64,000 nucleotides of DNA from an uncultured Roseicyclus sp. (GTDB lineage Bacteria; Pseudomonadota; Alphaproteobacteria; Rhodobacterales; Rhodobacteraceae), in NCBI GenBank assembly GCA_947500415.1, contig CANMRT010000002.1:992001-1056000 (forward strand). Direction: 5' to 3'. Every line of letters starts with the position of its first letter. The first letter of the stretch is position 1. This document shows positions 1 through 8,851 of the stretch, one piece after another. The translations under genes were made by a program, and so were the position numbers. Below the pieces are notes generated by a model that saw only the letters and a list, made by a program, of their open reading frames with translations, had not been told where the DNA came from and ran no database searches.

Positions 1-416
1 TTCTGGCCGGTCAAGTGACCCTCGCCGTGATCCTTCTGGTGATCTCCGGCGGCATCACAGCCGCCACCTGGGCCATCGGCGACGGGGCCTTCGCGCGTTC
101 CGGCACCGATATGGAAACCGCCACGGGCCTCGGCCGCATCGGCAAGGTCAAAGCGTTTGAGCCGCCCCACACCGGCACCAACTACCTCCTGCGCGAGTTC
201 GTCCACGTCGTGGGCCGCAAGCACTCCCAGAAACTGCGCATCATCGCGGGCACTCTCGCCTTCGTGATCCCGGTTTTCATCCTTCTGGTCCTGCCCTTCA
301 GCCACGTCCTCGCCCTTGTCGCGATCCTTAGCCACATCGCAGGCGTCGCTTGCGCGCGCTGGCTGTTCTTCGCCGAGGCTGAACACGTGGTGGGCCTCTA
401 CTACGGCAAACGGTAG
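1..416 (+). CDS. dmsC: DMSO reductase anchor subunit DmsC, C-terminal part
   Basis: The reading frame is open from base 3, so the gene begins before the window and only about 138 residues are seen. The visible part has hydrophobic segments near its start and again before the end, and it ends with a tail like those of DmsC-family anchors (WLFFAEAEHVVGLYYGK). DmsC proteins anchor a molybdopterin oxidoreductase and its iron-sulfur subunit in the inner membrane and pass quinol electrons to them. The partner subunits would lie upstream, outside the window, so the real substrate (DMSO, TMAO or another) cannot be judged. The next gene starts 4 bases after the stop, suggesting co-transcription. Confidence 0.8.
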   Translation, partial: LAGQVTLAVILLVISGGITAATWAIGDGAFARSGTDMETATGLGRIGKVKAFEPPHTGTNYLLREFVHVVGRKHSQKLRIIAGTLAFVIPVFILLVLPFSHVLALVAILSHIAGVACARWLFFAEAEHVVGLYYGKR

Positions 417-420
417 CGCC

Positions 421-1212
421 TTGGGCCTCTCCTACACCTTCACCCACGCGATCTGCCGCGCGCCGTCAAACAGCATCATCGACGGGTTGCGCGCGGTGGA
501 TACCGGCACCCCGGACCTCGACACTTTCCGCCAGCACCACGCCGACTACGTCGCAGCCCTCCGCGCGACGGGGGCGGAGGTCACTGTCCTTGCGCCGTTG
601 GAAGAGTTCCCCGATTCCGTCTTCGTCGAAGATGCCGCGCTCTGCCTGCCCAAAGGCGCCGTCATCATGCGCCCCGGTGCACCAAGCCGTTTGGGCGAGG
701 CCCTCGCCATCGCGCCCGCAATCGCCGAGACCTACGGCGAGGTTCGTGCAATTGAGGGCCCCGGCTTCATCGAAGGCGGCGACATCCTCGTGACCGAACG
801 CGAAATCCTCGTCGGCAAATCCGCCCGAACCGACGCGGATGGGGTCGAGGAACTCCGCGCCATCGTCTCCGACTGGGGATATACCCTTCGCGAGCTTCAA
901 ACCCCGCCGGACGTGCTGCACTTCAAGACCGATTGCAGCCTTCTGGATGCCGAGACCATTCTGACCACCCGTCGCCTCGCCGCCTCGGGCTGCTTCGACG
1001 GCTACAACCTGATCTACACCGAAGACGACGAAGAGGCCTGCGCCAATGCCATCCGCTTCAACGACCGCGTGCTCTTCCCCGCTGGCTTCCCACGCACCGC
1101 GGAAACCCTCGATAAAGCAGGCTACAACGTGACCGAGATCGGCAATTCCGAGGCCGCCAAACTCGACGGCGGCATGTCCTGCCTGTCCCTGCGCTTCACA
1201 CCGCCCGCCTGA
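421..1212 (+). CDS. ddaH: N(G),N(G)-dimethylarginine dimethylaminohydrolase
   Basis: This is a 263-residue dimethylargininase of the amidinotransferase fold. It hydrolyses methylated arginines to citrulline and a methylamine. The catalytic triad of the bacterial enzymes is visible: Glu118 in FIEGGD, His167 in LHFKTD and Cys254 in GGMSCLSL. The longer frame opens at a TTG at 316 inside the preceding gene. I prefer the TTG at 421 because homologues begin just before the FTHAICRAPSN block. It follows dmsC by 4 bases. The function is well supported; the start codon is inferred. Confidence 0.88.
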   Translation: MGLSYTFTHAICRAPSNSIIDGLRAVDTGTPDLDTFRQHHADYVAALRATGAEVTVLAPLEEFPDSVFVEDAALCLPKGAVIMRPGAPSRLGEALAIAPAIAETYGEVRAIEGPGFIEGGDILVTEREILVGKSARTDADGVEELRAIVSDWGYTLRELQTPPDVLHFKTDCSLLDAETILTTRRLAASGCFDGYNLIYTEDDEEACANAIRFNDRVLFPAGFPRTAETLDKAGYNVTEIGNSEAAKLDGGMSCLSLRFTPPA

Positions 1213-1320
1213 TTCCGCGACCTACGGCCTTCCTCCATTGCCACGGGATTGCCATTGGCAATTCGCTGTCCAAGCCCCAAGTTTAGAGCCTACACGCCAC
1301 CCATAAGGACCAAAGCCCCC

Positions 1321-1785
1321 ATGCGCGCACTCACCTTTGCCGTCGCCCTTGCCCTCACGCCGCTCTCTGCCACCGCCCAGTCAGTCGAAGAACTTGCCCG
1401 CGAATACGCGGCACTGCCCGCCGTGCAGGAAATGATGAGCGCCATGTTCTCGCCCGAAGCCTCCGCCGCACAGATCGCGGCCACCCTGCCGCCGGGTATG
1501 GAACTGACCGACCAGCAGCTCAGCGACCTCGGCAATTTGCTGTCTGAAGAGCTTGTCGATTTCCAGCCGCGCCTTGAGGTGCTGATGATTGAAGGCATGG
1601 TCGACACCTTCAACGAGGAAGAGATGCAGGCGATGATCGATTTCTATTCGTCCGATGTGGGCCGCTCGATCCTGGTGCAGACACAGCCCATGTTCACCAA
1701 CATCATGACTCAACTCGCCCCGGAAATGCAGGCGCGCATGTTGGGCCGTCAGGCAGATATCATGGCGATCATCATGGGTCAGTAA
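1321..1785 (+). CDS. DUF2059 domain protein, secreted
   Basis: This 154-residue protein starts with a typical Sec signal peptide (MRAL then a hydrophobic stretch ending in ATAQ, residues 1-19). The rest is helical and rich in Met, Glu and Gln, with the DUF2059 pattern around EEEMQAMIDFYSSDVGRSI. The family is widespread in Proteobacteria and periplasmic, and its function is unknown. The ATG at 1321 is chosen because the signal peptide begins there; the frame is open further upstream to 1249. It converges on the VOC gene with only 5 bases between the stops. Confidence 0.8.
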   Translation: MRALTFAVALALTPLSATAQSVEELAREYAALPAVQEMMSAMFSPEASAAQIAATLPPGMELTDQQLSDLGNLLSEELVDFQPRLEVLMIEGMVDTFNEEEMQAMIDFYSSDVGRSILVQTQPMFTNIMTQLAPEMQARMLGRQADIMAIIMGQ

Positions 1786-1790
1786 CGACC

Positions 1791-2138
1791 CTAGAGGTCG
1801 CAGAAAAAATGAAGCTGGTGACCGGCCATGTCGGTCACCGTGAATTGCCGCAACCCCCACGGCGTATCGGCCAGCGGCCCCGTGATGGGCGCACCACGCG
1901 CAACCAGATCGCCATGCACCGCATCCACATCTTCGCAGAAAATCCATAGTACGTTGGGCTGAATGTCCCCATCGGTCTCCCGCAGGAAAATCACCGCCTC
2001 GCCATGGGACACGCCCCCGATCCGGCCTTCCTCGTGGTGCCACTTGATCTCGAACCCGAGGTGATCGCGGTACCAGTCCTGTGCGTCAGGCACGGAGGTG
2101 ACAGGCAAGGCCACCGTGGGCTGTGCGATAGAAACCAT
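1791..2138 (-). CDS. VOC superfamily (glyoxalase/bleomycin resistance-like) protein
   Basis: A 115-residue single-module vicinal oxygen chelate protein. It shows the beta-alpha-beta-beta-beta pattern: an N-terminal ALPVTSVPDAQDWYRDHLGFE block typical of the fold and a C-terminal VTDMAGHQLHFFCDL strand. Such short VOC proteins act as dimers that bind a metal or a small molecule. Nothing here identifies the substrate. It stands alone on this strand with 54 bases before the GFA gene upstream. Confidence 0.75.
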   Translation of the reverse strand: MVSIAQPTVALPVTSVPDAQDWYRDHLGFEIKWHHEEGRIGGVSHGEAVIFLRETDGDIQPNVLWIFCEDVDAVHGDLVARGAPITGPLADTPWGLRQFTVTDMAGHQLHFFCDL

Positions 2139-2192
2139 TGTGCAATCCTACCACCTCGCCACGCGTCCACCAATCCCAGAACCGCGAAATCC

Positions 2193-2585
2193 CTACGTTT
2201 CAGCGATGATCGAGGCCGCATCCCACGGCTGCGCAGACTCCGCCCAAAGCGATTTTGCCGGCGAATAGAGACCCGGATCATCCAGCGATGCGGCATGGAC
2301 GTAGACCCGGTCACTCATCCGCGTGCTGTGCCGGGTCAGTTGAGACCCGCACATCGGGCAAAATCCGCTGAAGGTCGGTTGCCCTGACCCGCCCAGCATC
2401 TCATACGTTCGACAATCCGCGCCGATCGAGAAAGTGTCTCGCTCCAGCGCCATCATTTCCGAATGCCCCGATCCGGTGAGTTTCTGGCAATCAAGGCAAT
2501 GACAGCGGAACATCGGCACGTCGAGGCGCGCGCCCTCGTACCGGACCAGCCCACATTTGCAGCCACCAGACACACGCTGCGACAT
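2193..2585 (-). CDS. GFA family zinc protein (glutathione-dependent formaldehyde-activating-like)
   Basis: A 130-residue Mss4-like protein with the full GFA cysteine set: CKC near residue 9, CHCLDC near residue 28 and CPMC near residue 72. These bind two structural/catalytic zinc ions. The family name comes from Gfa, which condenses formaldehyde with glutathione, but most members are of unknown activity. The ATG at 2585 is chosen because MSQRVSGGCKC is the usual N-terminus; the open frame continues into iolB. It begins 17 bases after the iolB stop and may be the last gene of that operon. Confidence 0.8.
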   Translation of the reverse strand: MSQRVSGGCKCGLVRYEGARLDVPMFRCHCLDCQKLTGSGHSEMMALERDTFSIGADCRTYEMLGGSGQPTFSGFCPMCGSQLTRHSTRMSDRVYVHAASLDDPGLYSPAKSLWAESAQPWDAASIIAET

Positions 2586-2602
2586 GCTGCTGCCTCCTGC
2601 CT

Positions 2603-3379
2603 TCACATCAGATGCGCGAAATCCGGGTGCGCCTCGAACCGCCACTTGCGCAACGGCCCCGCCATCACGTTCAGGTAATACATCTCCACCCCGTACGGCG
2701 CGCCGCACGGATGGTGCCCCTTCGGAACCAGAACCACATCGCCATCGCTGACCGCCATCGTCTCATCCAGCGAGCCGTCCTCGGTAAACACCCGTTGCAC
2801 GCCAAAGCCCTTGGCCGGGTTCAGCCGGTGGTAATAGGTCTCTTCCAGATAGGTGATGCGCGGGAAATCATCCTCGTCATGGCGGTGCGGCGCGTAGCTC
2901 GACCAATGGCCTGCCGGCGTGAACACCTCCGTCACCAACAGTGAATCTGCCACGTCCAGATCCTCCATCGCGATGTTGTGGATATGGCGCAGGTTGGTCC
3001 CCTCGCCGCGATCGACCATTTCGATCCCATCTGGCCCCAAGGCCTTTGCGGGCCGCTCCCCAGAACCGGGGGCCGAGCACACCGCCAGCACGCAATCCGT
3101 CACCGCCTCCACCCGCCAATCGCCGGGCTGGTAGGCACAGGCAGGCGGCGTCTTTTCCCACACGCTCATGCGAACGCCCATCTCACCCAACCCATCAACC
3201 ACGGCGCGGCCTTCGACCAGCACAAGGATCACCTCGCGCCCGGCCTCTCCGCCCGTGGCCACGTCACCGGGCGCCAGATGCCACAGGTCAAACCCAACGT
3301 AGCCCCACCCGGCACTCTCGGGCGTGATCGCATGGACCTGTCCGCTCTTGCCGGACGGCTTGACCAGCAGGTCCACCAT
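2603..3379 (-). CDS. iolB: 5-deoxy-glucuronate isomerase IolB
   Basis: This 258-residue bicupin isomerises 5-deoxy-glucuronate to 2-deoxy-5-keto-gluconate in myo-inositol breakdown. The metal-binding cupin motif is intact: PHRHDEDDF, the Glu pair of LEETYYHRL, and PKGHHPCGAP, followed by the family tail EMYYLNVMAGP. It overlaps the dioxygenase gene upstream by the ATGA sequence at 3379, so the two are translationally coupled. It is the more canonical of the two IolB-like proteins in the window; the other is at 15024 in the iolDC operon. Confidence 0.88.
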   Translation of the reverse strand: MVDLLVKPSGKSGQVHAITPESAGWGYVGFDLWHLAPGDVATGGEAGREVILVLVEGRAVVDGLGEMGVRMSVWEKTPPACAYQPGDWRVEAVTDCVLAVCSAPGSGERPAKALGPDGIEMVDRGEGTNLRHIHNIAMEDLDVADSLLVTEVFTPAGHWSSYAPHRHDEDDFPRITYLEETYYHRLNPAKGFGVQRVFTEDGSLDETMAVSDGDVVLVPKGHHPCGAPYGVEMYYLNVMAGPLRKWRFEAHPDFAHLM

Positions 3380-4521
3380 CAGATCCCCCGCCGCGCGATT
3401 TGGGCATCCAATGCGCTGGCAAAGGCCTCCGCACTCATCCCCTCAGCCAAACCGCGCCGCACCAGTGCAGCCATGCTTTCAGGCGCCAATCCACCCACCG
3501 GCGGGTCCGTGTCGAGGTTCGTCGGAAACGCATAGCCTTCCGACGTGCAGGCAATCGCCGCCTCACGCCGATCCGCGGCCAGGTCACCCATCACCGAGAA
3601 GATCAGCTTGCTCATGCCAACGCGGTCCACGCTCTCCATTGCGCGCCCAAAGGCCGACGACACCTGCAACAGGTTCGCCATCCGGTGGATATCCCTCGAA
3701 ACATTCGCCCCCGCCGCATGGAACAGTGCGGGGTTGAAGAACAACCCATCCCCCTTCTCCAAAGGCAGTTGAATGCAATGCGCCTCAAAATGCTCCGCAA
3801 ACTCTGGCCGACGATAGGCCATGTAGCCCGCTGCAAACATCTGGCTGAAGGGCAACAGCTTGGTCGGTCCGCTTGTCAGAGGCATATCGCAATGGGCGAT
3901 CGCGCCCTGCAACGTCATGACCTGGCTCAGATCATGGACATGGGCGGGGTATTTTGCAGCCACATCCGCAGTCTGGAACCCCAGGTGGTAGTCGCGGTGC
4001 GCGGTCTGCGCCTGTCCACCGGGCCGCACAACATTCACTTGCGCGGTCATCTGGAAAGCGGGACCCAGCCAGGCCTCCGATACGGCGGTTACAGCGGGCA
4101 TCCCGTAGTAGGCCGCATATCCGCTGGGATCCAATTTGCAGTGCTTTTCAAGCGCGTTCCAGATCCGTGAATTTGCTCCAGCGGCGGCAAAGTGATCGGC
4201 CCCGCCGCCTTGTCCCGCTTCCTCCGCGATGATCCGGTCAAACACCGCGCTGGCCGCATCAATCGCCGCGTGATCCGGCTGCGCCTGTCGCAAGACCACA
4301 GCACCCGCCGACTTGCCCAGAACCCACGCCCATTCCGCCAGCAATTCCGACCGCTTCGGCCCTGAAAGCACCTCAGCCAACGCGCCCATGTCGTAGATCG
4401 GCACGTTCTTTTCCACGCGGTCCGCGAACACCAGATCCGAGGCATCCAGCGCCCGTGCGGTCAACTCCGCAAACTCCACCAGCGTCCCACTGTCGGAGGT
4501 GAAATATCCAGTGTGCTTCAT
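3379..4521 (-). CDS. Phytanoyl-CoA dioxygenase (PhyH) family Fe(II)/2-oxoglutarate oxygenase
   Basis: A 380-residue non-haem iron oxygenase of the PhyH group. The iron triad is visible as His175 and Asp177 in HRDYH and His268 in FHAAG; Arg280 (DIHRM) is placed to bind 2-oxoglutarate. Such enzymes hydroxylate, or demethylate through hydroxylation, a wide range of small molecules. It sits between the ABC importer (14 bases downstream of the ATPase stop) and iolB (overlapping), so its substrate is probably the imported cyclitol or a derivative. Demethylation of a methyl-inositol is one possibility; this is inference from context only. Confidence 0.82.
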   Translation of the reverse strand: MKHTGYFTSDSGTLVEFAELTARALDASDLVFADRVEKNVPIYDMGALAEVLSGPKRSELLAEWAWVLGKSAGAVVLRQAQPDHAAIDAASAVFDRIIAEEAGQGGGADHFAAAGANSRIWNALEKHCKLDPSGYAAYYGMPAVTAVSEAWLGPAFQMTAQVNVVRPGGQAQTAHRDYHLGFQTADVAAKYPAHVHDLSQVMTLQGAIAHCDMPLTSGPTKLLPFSQMFAAGYMAYRRPEFAEHFEAHCIQLPLEKGDGLFFNPALFHAAGANVSRDIHRMANLLQVSSAFGRAMESVDRVGMSKLIFSVMGDLAADRREAAIACTSEGYAFPTNLDTDPPVGGLAPESMAALVRRGLAEGMSAEAFASALDAQIARRGI

Positions 4522-4535
4522 AGTCTGATCCTTTC

Positions 4536-5303
4536 TCAGACGGTTCCGCCCAATGAGCCTTCCAGCTGCGCCATCTCCTGACCGCCGGCCATAAGATCCT
4601 GCAACTCTTCCGGCGTGATCTCACCGCGCGCCGCGGTGCCGAGCGTCTGGCCACGGTTGAGCACCGTAAACCGGTCGCCCACGGCCATAGCGTGACGCAC
4701 GTTGTGGGTGATGAAGACCACCCCGATGCCCGCCTTGCGGACGCGGTCAACCGTGGCCAGCACGTTGGAGGTCTGTCGCACACCCAGCGCGGATGTAGGC
4801 TCGTCCAGGATCAGGACCTTCGCCCCAAAATAGACCGCCCGTGCAATGGCCACCGTCTGGCGTTCTCCGCCCGACAATGTGCCCACCGCTTGATCGGGCG
4901 AGCGCAGGTTGATGCCCATCTTCTTCATCTCGGACATGGTCGTCGAATTGGCCTTGTCGAAGTCGATGAACAGGCCCTTCTTCGGCTCCCGCCCCATCCA
5001 GAAGTTGCGCGTGACCGACATCAGCGGGATCATCGCAAGGTCCTGATAAACCGTTGCAATCCCTGCCTCCATCGCGTCACGCGGGCTGTTGAAATTCATC
5101 CGGCTCCCTTCGAACATGATCTCGCCCGAGGTCGGCTTGTGCACGCCCGACATGGTCTTGATGAAGGTCGACTTGCCCGCGCCGTTGTCGCCCAGAAGGC
5201 AATGGCACTCGCCCGCCTTCACGTCGAACGACACGCCGTTCAGCGCAATCACAGGGCCGAAGTGCTTCTTGATATCGACCATTTTTACGATTGGGTCAGA
5301 CAT
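4536..5303 (-). CDS. Sugar/cyclitol ABC transporter ATP-binding protein
   Basis: A 255-residue single ATPase domain of the FrcA kind. It has a Walker A motif (GDNGAGKST), a signature motif (LSGGERQ) and Walker B ([12 protein letters not shown]). Most sugar ATPases of this class have two domains, whereas the single-domain form is usual for fructose/inositol-type importers in alphaproteobacteria. The ATG at 5303 lies 1 base past the permease stop, so translation is probably coupled; the frame is open further upstream inside that gene but without need. The inositol genes around it indicate a cyclitol substrate. Confidence 0.85.
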   Translation of the reverse strand: MSDPIVKMVDIKKHFGPVIALNGVSFDVKAGECHCLLGDNGAGKSTFIKTMSGVHKPTSGEIMFEGSRMNFNSPRDAMEAGIATVYQDLAMIPLMSVTRNFWMGREPKKGLFIDFDKANSTTMSEMKKMGINLRSPDQAVGTLSGGERQTVAIARAVYFGAKVLILDEPTSALGVRQTSNVLATVDRVRKAGIGVVFITHNVRHAMAVGDRFTVLNRGQTLGTAARGEITPEELQDLMAGGQEMAQLEGSLGGTV

Positions 5304-5304
5304 A

Positions 5305-6459
5305 TCAACGCTCCCCCGTGATGATGCGGCGGACATAGGTGTTCAGGATCACCGCAAACAGCAGGATCACACCCAGGAACACACGGAACAGCGAGTTCTC
5401 AACGCCCGCAAAGAACAAGCCCTGCTGCACCACGCCAAAGATGATGGCCCCCAAAGCGGCCCCAACTACGGAGCCATAGCCGCCGGTCAAAAGCGCGCCC
5501 CCGATGACCACCGCGATGATGGCTTCGAATTCCTTCAGGATACCCCGATCCGCCGCTGCCGTGCCGAATTCGAACACCTGGCAGCAGGCGAAGATCGTCG
5601 AACAAAACGCCGTGACCATGAACATGGAGATCTTCACCCGGTCCACCGGAACGCCCACGTAGCGCGCCGCTTGTGCGTCGCCGCCCGCTGCGAAAATCCA
5701 GTTGCCGTAGCGTGTGCGCGTCAGGATCGTGTGGCCCACAACCACAAGGATCAGCGCCCAGACGATCAGCATCGGAATGCCAGTCACCACAGGCTCCCCC
5801 TCACGCGTGCCGCGGGTGAACGTGTCGATCCAACCCCATTCGGCCATCAACACGAACAGCCACTGCATGATGTCCGCGCTGAAGATGGAGGCCAGCCAAT
5901 CGCCTTCTGCCGCGTCTTCGATGCCACCGATGATCGTGCGGCTTTCCACCGTCTGCGGGATGAAGATCGTGAAGCCGCGCAGGATAAACAGGAAGGCCAG
6001 CGTCACGATAAAACTCGGCAGCCCCGTGCGCACCACGATCAACCCGTTAATCGCGCCAATCGCTGTGCAGATGACGAAGGTGATCAGAATAGCGATCCAC
6101 ATCGGCAGGCCCCAAACCACACCGAACATCGCAATCGAAATGCCCGCAAAACCGATCATCGAGCCGACGGACAAGTCAAACTCACCGGCCACCATCAACA
6201 TGCACGCGCCCACGGCGATGATCATGAACTGCGCCGAAACCTGGCTCCAGTTCAGGATACCCTGCGGGTTGAACATGCCACTGTCCCCGGCAAGAAAGCC
6301 GAAGAAGATGAAAACGGTGATCACACCGACGATCCCGCCCAATTCGGGCCGGATCAGCCATTGGCGCAACCCTCCGATTTCCTTGATGCGTTCGTCGTCC
6401 GGCCCTCCGGCCGGCGCAGGATCATTTTGTCCGCCTGCTGCAGGCTGCGTCTCTGACAT
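5305..6459 (-). CDS. Sugar/cyclitol ABC transporter permease
   Basis: A 384-residue inner-membrane permease of the RbsC/FrcC family with about ten hydrophobic segments. The conserved cytoplasmic loop [17 protein letters not shown] and the [10 protein letters not shown] segment are present. About 45 hydrophilic residues precede the first membrane segment, longer than RbsC. It follows the binding-protein gene after a 150-base gap holding a hairpin, and it abuts the ATPase gene. Together the three genes form one importer. Confidence 0.87.
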   Translation of the reverse strand: MSETQPAAGGQNDPAPAGGPDDERIKEIGGLRQWLIRPELGGIVGVITVFIFFGFLAGDSGMFNPQGILNWSQVSAQFMIIAVGACMLMVAGEFDLSVGSMIGFAGISIAMFGVVWGLPMWIAILITFVICTAIGAINGLIVVRTGLPSFIVTLAFLFILRGFTIFIPQTVESRTIIGGIEDAAEGDWLASIFSADIMQWLFVLMAEWGWIDTFTRGTREGEPVVTGIPMLIVWALILVVVGHTILTRTRYGNWIFAAGGDAQAARYVGVPVDRVKISMFMVTAFCSTIFACCQVFEFGTAAADRGILKEFEAIIAVVIGGALLTGGYGSVVGAALGAIIFGVVQQGLFFAGVENSLFRVFLGVILLFAVILNTYVRRIITGER

Positions 6460-6542
6460 GTGCCCCTCCCGTGTGTGCGTGTCGTCTGGTGTCTCTCAAG
6501 CGTCTTGCGAAAGGCCCAATGGCCTTGCGAAATCCGCCGTTG

Positions 6543-6576
6543 AAAAAGGGCAGGCAACGTCTCCGCCACCTGCCCC
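6543..6576 (-). terminator. Intrinsic terminator or attenuator between binding-protein and permease genes
   Basis: Read on the minus strand, GGGCAGG and CCTGCCC (arms at 6569-6575 and 6548-6554) pair across a 14-base loop and are followed by five T residues (6547-6543). This lies just after the binding-protein stop and before the permease. Partial termination here would give more binding protein than membrane parts, a common arrangement in ABC operons. A second, weaker hairpin (GGCC-CAAT-GGCC) lies near 6517-6528. Confidence 0.6.
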
Positions 6577-6609
6577 GATGCTTACGCGATCACATGATCG
6601 CCACGCGCC

Positions 6610-7560
6610 TTAGCGGAATTCACCGGCCAGAGCTTCAACCAGCTCAAGACCATCTGCGGTGATGAAACCGGGGCCCGAGTTGATGTTGTTGCCCGGCAGG
6701 ACACCGTAGCGGTGATAGTTGGTCAGAACCACAACCGGCAGGTAGGCCTGCAGGAACGGCTGCTGGTCGATGCCCCACTGGATCACGCCGTCACGGATAC
6801 CCGCCACGATGTTCTCACCCAGGTCGAAGGTGCCGAAGTAGATGTCGCCGGAAAGGCCCATCTCTTCCAGCGCCAGGATCGTGGGATCTGCCGAGGTCGG
6901 CCCGAGGGTCAGGATGCCATCGGTTTCAGGATTGGCGTTCAGATAGGCGATAACCCGGTTCTGGATCTCTGCAGGGTCCTGGCCTGCATCGATCATGCTG
7001 TCGCCCAGTTCCACACCCAGACCATCCGCAAAGCCCGAGCAACGCTCAGCCACAACGGGGTTGGAGATGACGTGGTTCACGCACAGGAAGCTGGTCACAC
7101 CGTCGCCTGCTGCGCGCAGACCGGCTGCGTAACCTGCGTCATACTCAGGCTGGCCAACATACATCAGCGCACCCACTTCGCGCGCCTGCTCCGGTGTGCC
7201 GGAGTTCATGATGATAACGTCGATGCCCGCGTCCACGGCTGCACTGATCGAGTCGCCCAGAACGGCGGGGTCAGCAAGCGTGGTGATGATGCCATCGGGG
7301 CCAGATGCCGCCGCCTGCTCGATGATGCGCGCCATATCGGCGATGTCACCGGTTGGCGGGTTGCGGTATTCAACCTCAACGCCCATCTGCTCGCCCGCAA
7401 GCGCCAGCGCGTTGCGGATCGTGTTCCACCAGCTGTCGCTGTCAGGGGCGTGGCTGACAAGAATGTAGCGCTCGCCACCCTGGTGCCCGTCTGCTGCGGC
7501 CATGAACGGCGTGGCTGCGACCAATGCGGCTGCGGCAACCGTTTTCAAAAGTGATTTCAT
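6610..7560 (-). CDS. Periplasmic substrate-binding protein of the sugar/cyclitol ABC importer
   Basis: A 316-residue periplasmic binding protein of the ribose-binding (type I, Peripla_BP_4) class. Residues 1-23 are a Sec signal peptide ending in MAAADG. The following strand ERYILVSHAPDSDSWWNTIRNAL and the alternating segments PDGIITTLADP and IDVIIMNSGTP are typical of the fold. It is the first gene of the importer operon, and its start lies 83 bases from the palindromic operator shared with the iolD promoter. An inositol-type ligand is inferred from that link and from the downstream iolB. Confidence 0.85.
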   Translation of the reverse strand: MKSLLKTVAAAALVAATPFMAAADGHQGGERYILVSHAPDSDSWWNTIRNALALAGEQMGVEVEYRNPPTGDIADMARIIEQAAASGPDGIITTLADPAVLGDSISAAVDAGIDVIIMNSGTPEQAREVGALMYVGQPEYDAGYAAGLRAAGDGVTSFLCVNHVISNPVVAERCSGFADGLGVELGDSMIDAGQDPAEIQNRVIAYLNANPETDGILTLGPTSADPTILALEEMGLSGDIYFGTFDLGENIVAGIRDGVIQWGIDQQPFLQAYLPVVVLTNYHRYGVLPGNNINSGPGFITADGLELVEALAGEFR

Positions 7561-7642
7561 GATGTCCTCCCATTGGATCTCACGACGGATCGGGCTCGCG
7601 CCTGTCCGTCTTGTGGAAAACCGTAGCCGTGATTCTGATTCA

Positions 7643-7658
7643 TTGCAACCGGTTGCAA
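7643..7658. promoter_or_regulatory. LacI-type operator, copy 1
   Basis: A perfect 16-base palindrome, TTGCAACCGGTTGCAA, lies between the divergent transporter and lacI genes. Its central CG and symmetric half sites are typical of LacI/GalR operators. The identical sequence recurs at 12058-12073 between two iol operons. The adjacent LacI protein (7728) is the obvious ligand. Confidence 0.8.
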
Positions 7659-7727
7659 AATTCGATTTGATTTCGCATCGTGGGGCGCGTTTAACGGGCT
7701 GGAATTACACGGAAAGGACGCGCTGCC

Positions 7728-8729
7728 ATGGGCGTAACGCTGAAGGATGTGGCCGAGAAAGCCGGGGTTTCGACCTCTGCCGTCTCACGCACCTTCACCG
7801 AAGGCGCCTCCGTCTCGCCAAAAACGCGCGCCAAGGTCGAACGCGCCGCCGACGCGCTTGGCTATTCACCCAACGCTTTGGCCTCCAGCCTCACGACAGG
7901 GCGCACTAAACTCATCGGGTTGGTGTCCAACAACTTCCACAACCCCCTGTTTCTTGAAGTCTTTGACCGCTTCACGCGCGGCCTTCAGGATCGTGGATTG
8001 CGTCCGCTTTTGGTGAACCTTGCCCTGGATGAAACCGATCCCCAGGCCTCCGTCCGCATGTTGCGGCAGTATTCCGTCGATGGTGCCATCGTCGCCTCCT
8101 CCACCCTGCCCCCTTCATTTGCCGAGGCTTACCGCGCCGCAGGCATTCCCGTCGTGAACTCCTTCGGGCGCTTCACCACCGCGCCACAGGTCCATGTCGT
8201 TGGCATCGACAACGTCGCTTGCGGACGCATGGCGGGTGAGGCGCTGATTGCACGAGGTTACAAGCGCGTGGCCTTCCTCGGCGGCCCGGAACAGGCCACC
8301 TCCACCCAGGATCGCGCGCTCGGCTTCATGGCCGCCCTGCGCGAACATCCTGAGATTGAGGTGACGGCCAGCTACGCCTCCGCCTATTCCTTCGACGCGG
8401 GCCGGGTCGAGATGACCAAGCTTCTCATGTCCGAACCGGCGGAGGCGTATTTTTGCGGCGATGACGTCCTTTCCATCGGCGCGCTTTCGGCGGTGCAAGA
8501 GGCGGGCCTATCGTGCCCGAACGACATCGGCATCATCGGGCTCAACGACATGCAGATGTCGGGCTGGCAAAACATCGACCTCACAACGATCCGCCAACCG
8601 GTGGCTGAGATCATCAGCGCCTCCATCGACCTTGTGATCGACACTGTCGAAGATCCCAAACGCCACCCCGAAACCCGGCTGTTCCCATGCCGAGTCATCG
8701 AGCGGGGCACCCTCCGCCCCGAGCGATAA
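7728..8729 (+). CDS. LacI family transcriptional regulator of the inositol genes
   Basis: A 333-residue LacI/GalR protein. Residues 2-26 form the helix-turn-helix (VTLKDVAEKAGVSTSAVSRTF), followed by the hinge around ALASSLTTGRTKLIGLV, and then a periplasmic-binding-protein-like effector domain. It is transcribed divergently from the ABC importer with a perfect operator between. The same operator occurs between the iolD and dehydrogenase operons, so one regulator probably controls all three units plus itself, with an inositol or a breakdown product as inducer. Confidence 0.88.
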   Translation: MGVTLKDVAEKAGVSTSAVSRTFTEGASVSPKTRAKVERAADALGYSPNALASSLTTGRTKLIGLVSNNFHNPLFLEVFDRFTRGLQDRGLRPLLVNLALDETDPQASVRMLRQYSVDGAIVASSTLPPSFAEAYRAAGIPVVNSFGRFTTAPQVHVVGIDNVACGRMAGEALIARGYKRVAFLGGPEQATSTQDRALGFMAALREHPEIEVTASYASAYSFDAGRVEMTKLLMSEPAEAYFCGDDVLSIGALSAVQEAGLSCPNDIGIIGLNDMQMSGWQNIDLTTIRQPVAEIISASIDLVIDTVEDPKRHPETRLFPCRVIERGTLRPER

Positions 8730-8730
8730 A

Positions 8731-8849
8731 ATGCGTTCAATTGGACGCATCCGGGTGTGTTCATCTGAACGGATCGAAGTCTGCTCATCTGAACGCACTT
8801 TTTCGGAAAAATGCGTTCAACTGAACGCATTTCCGTTCACGTGAGCAGA
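8731..8849. repeat. Cluster of five related imperfect palindromes
   Basis: Between two convergent stops lie five copies of a pattern close to TGCGTTCA-NN-TGAACGCA. They are centred near 8740, 8764, 8788, 8820 and 8840. The fourth (8811-8830) has perfect 9-base arms and the first (8731-8750) has one mismatched pair. The second and third share the direct repeat TCATCTGAACG 24 bases apart. No U-tract follows, so this is not an ordinary terminator. It may be a repeated extragenic palindrome or a protein-binding array. Confidence 0.7.
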
Positions 8850-8851
8850 TA

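Noticed and set aside
5089-6456. 455-codon open frame on the plus strand opposite the permease
   Set aside because: The product is rich in His, Asp, Arg and Gln with no motif, while the minus strand codes for an obvious ABC permease.
8731-8849. CRISPR array
   Set aside because: Repeats are short, imperfect palindromes with irregular spacing and no unique spacers, and there are no cas genes.
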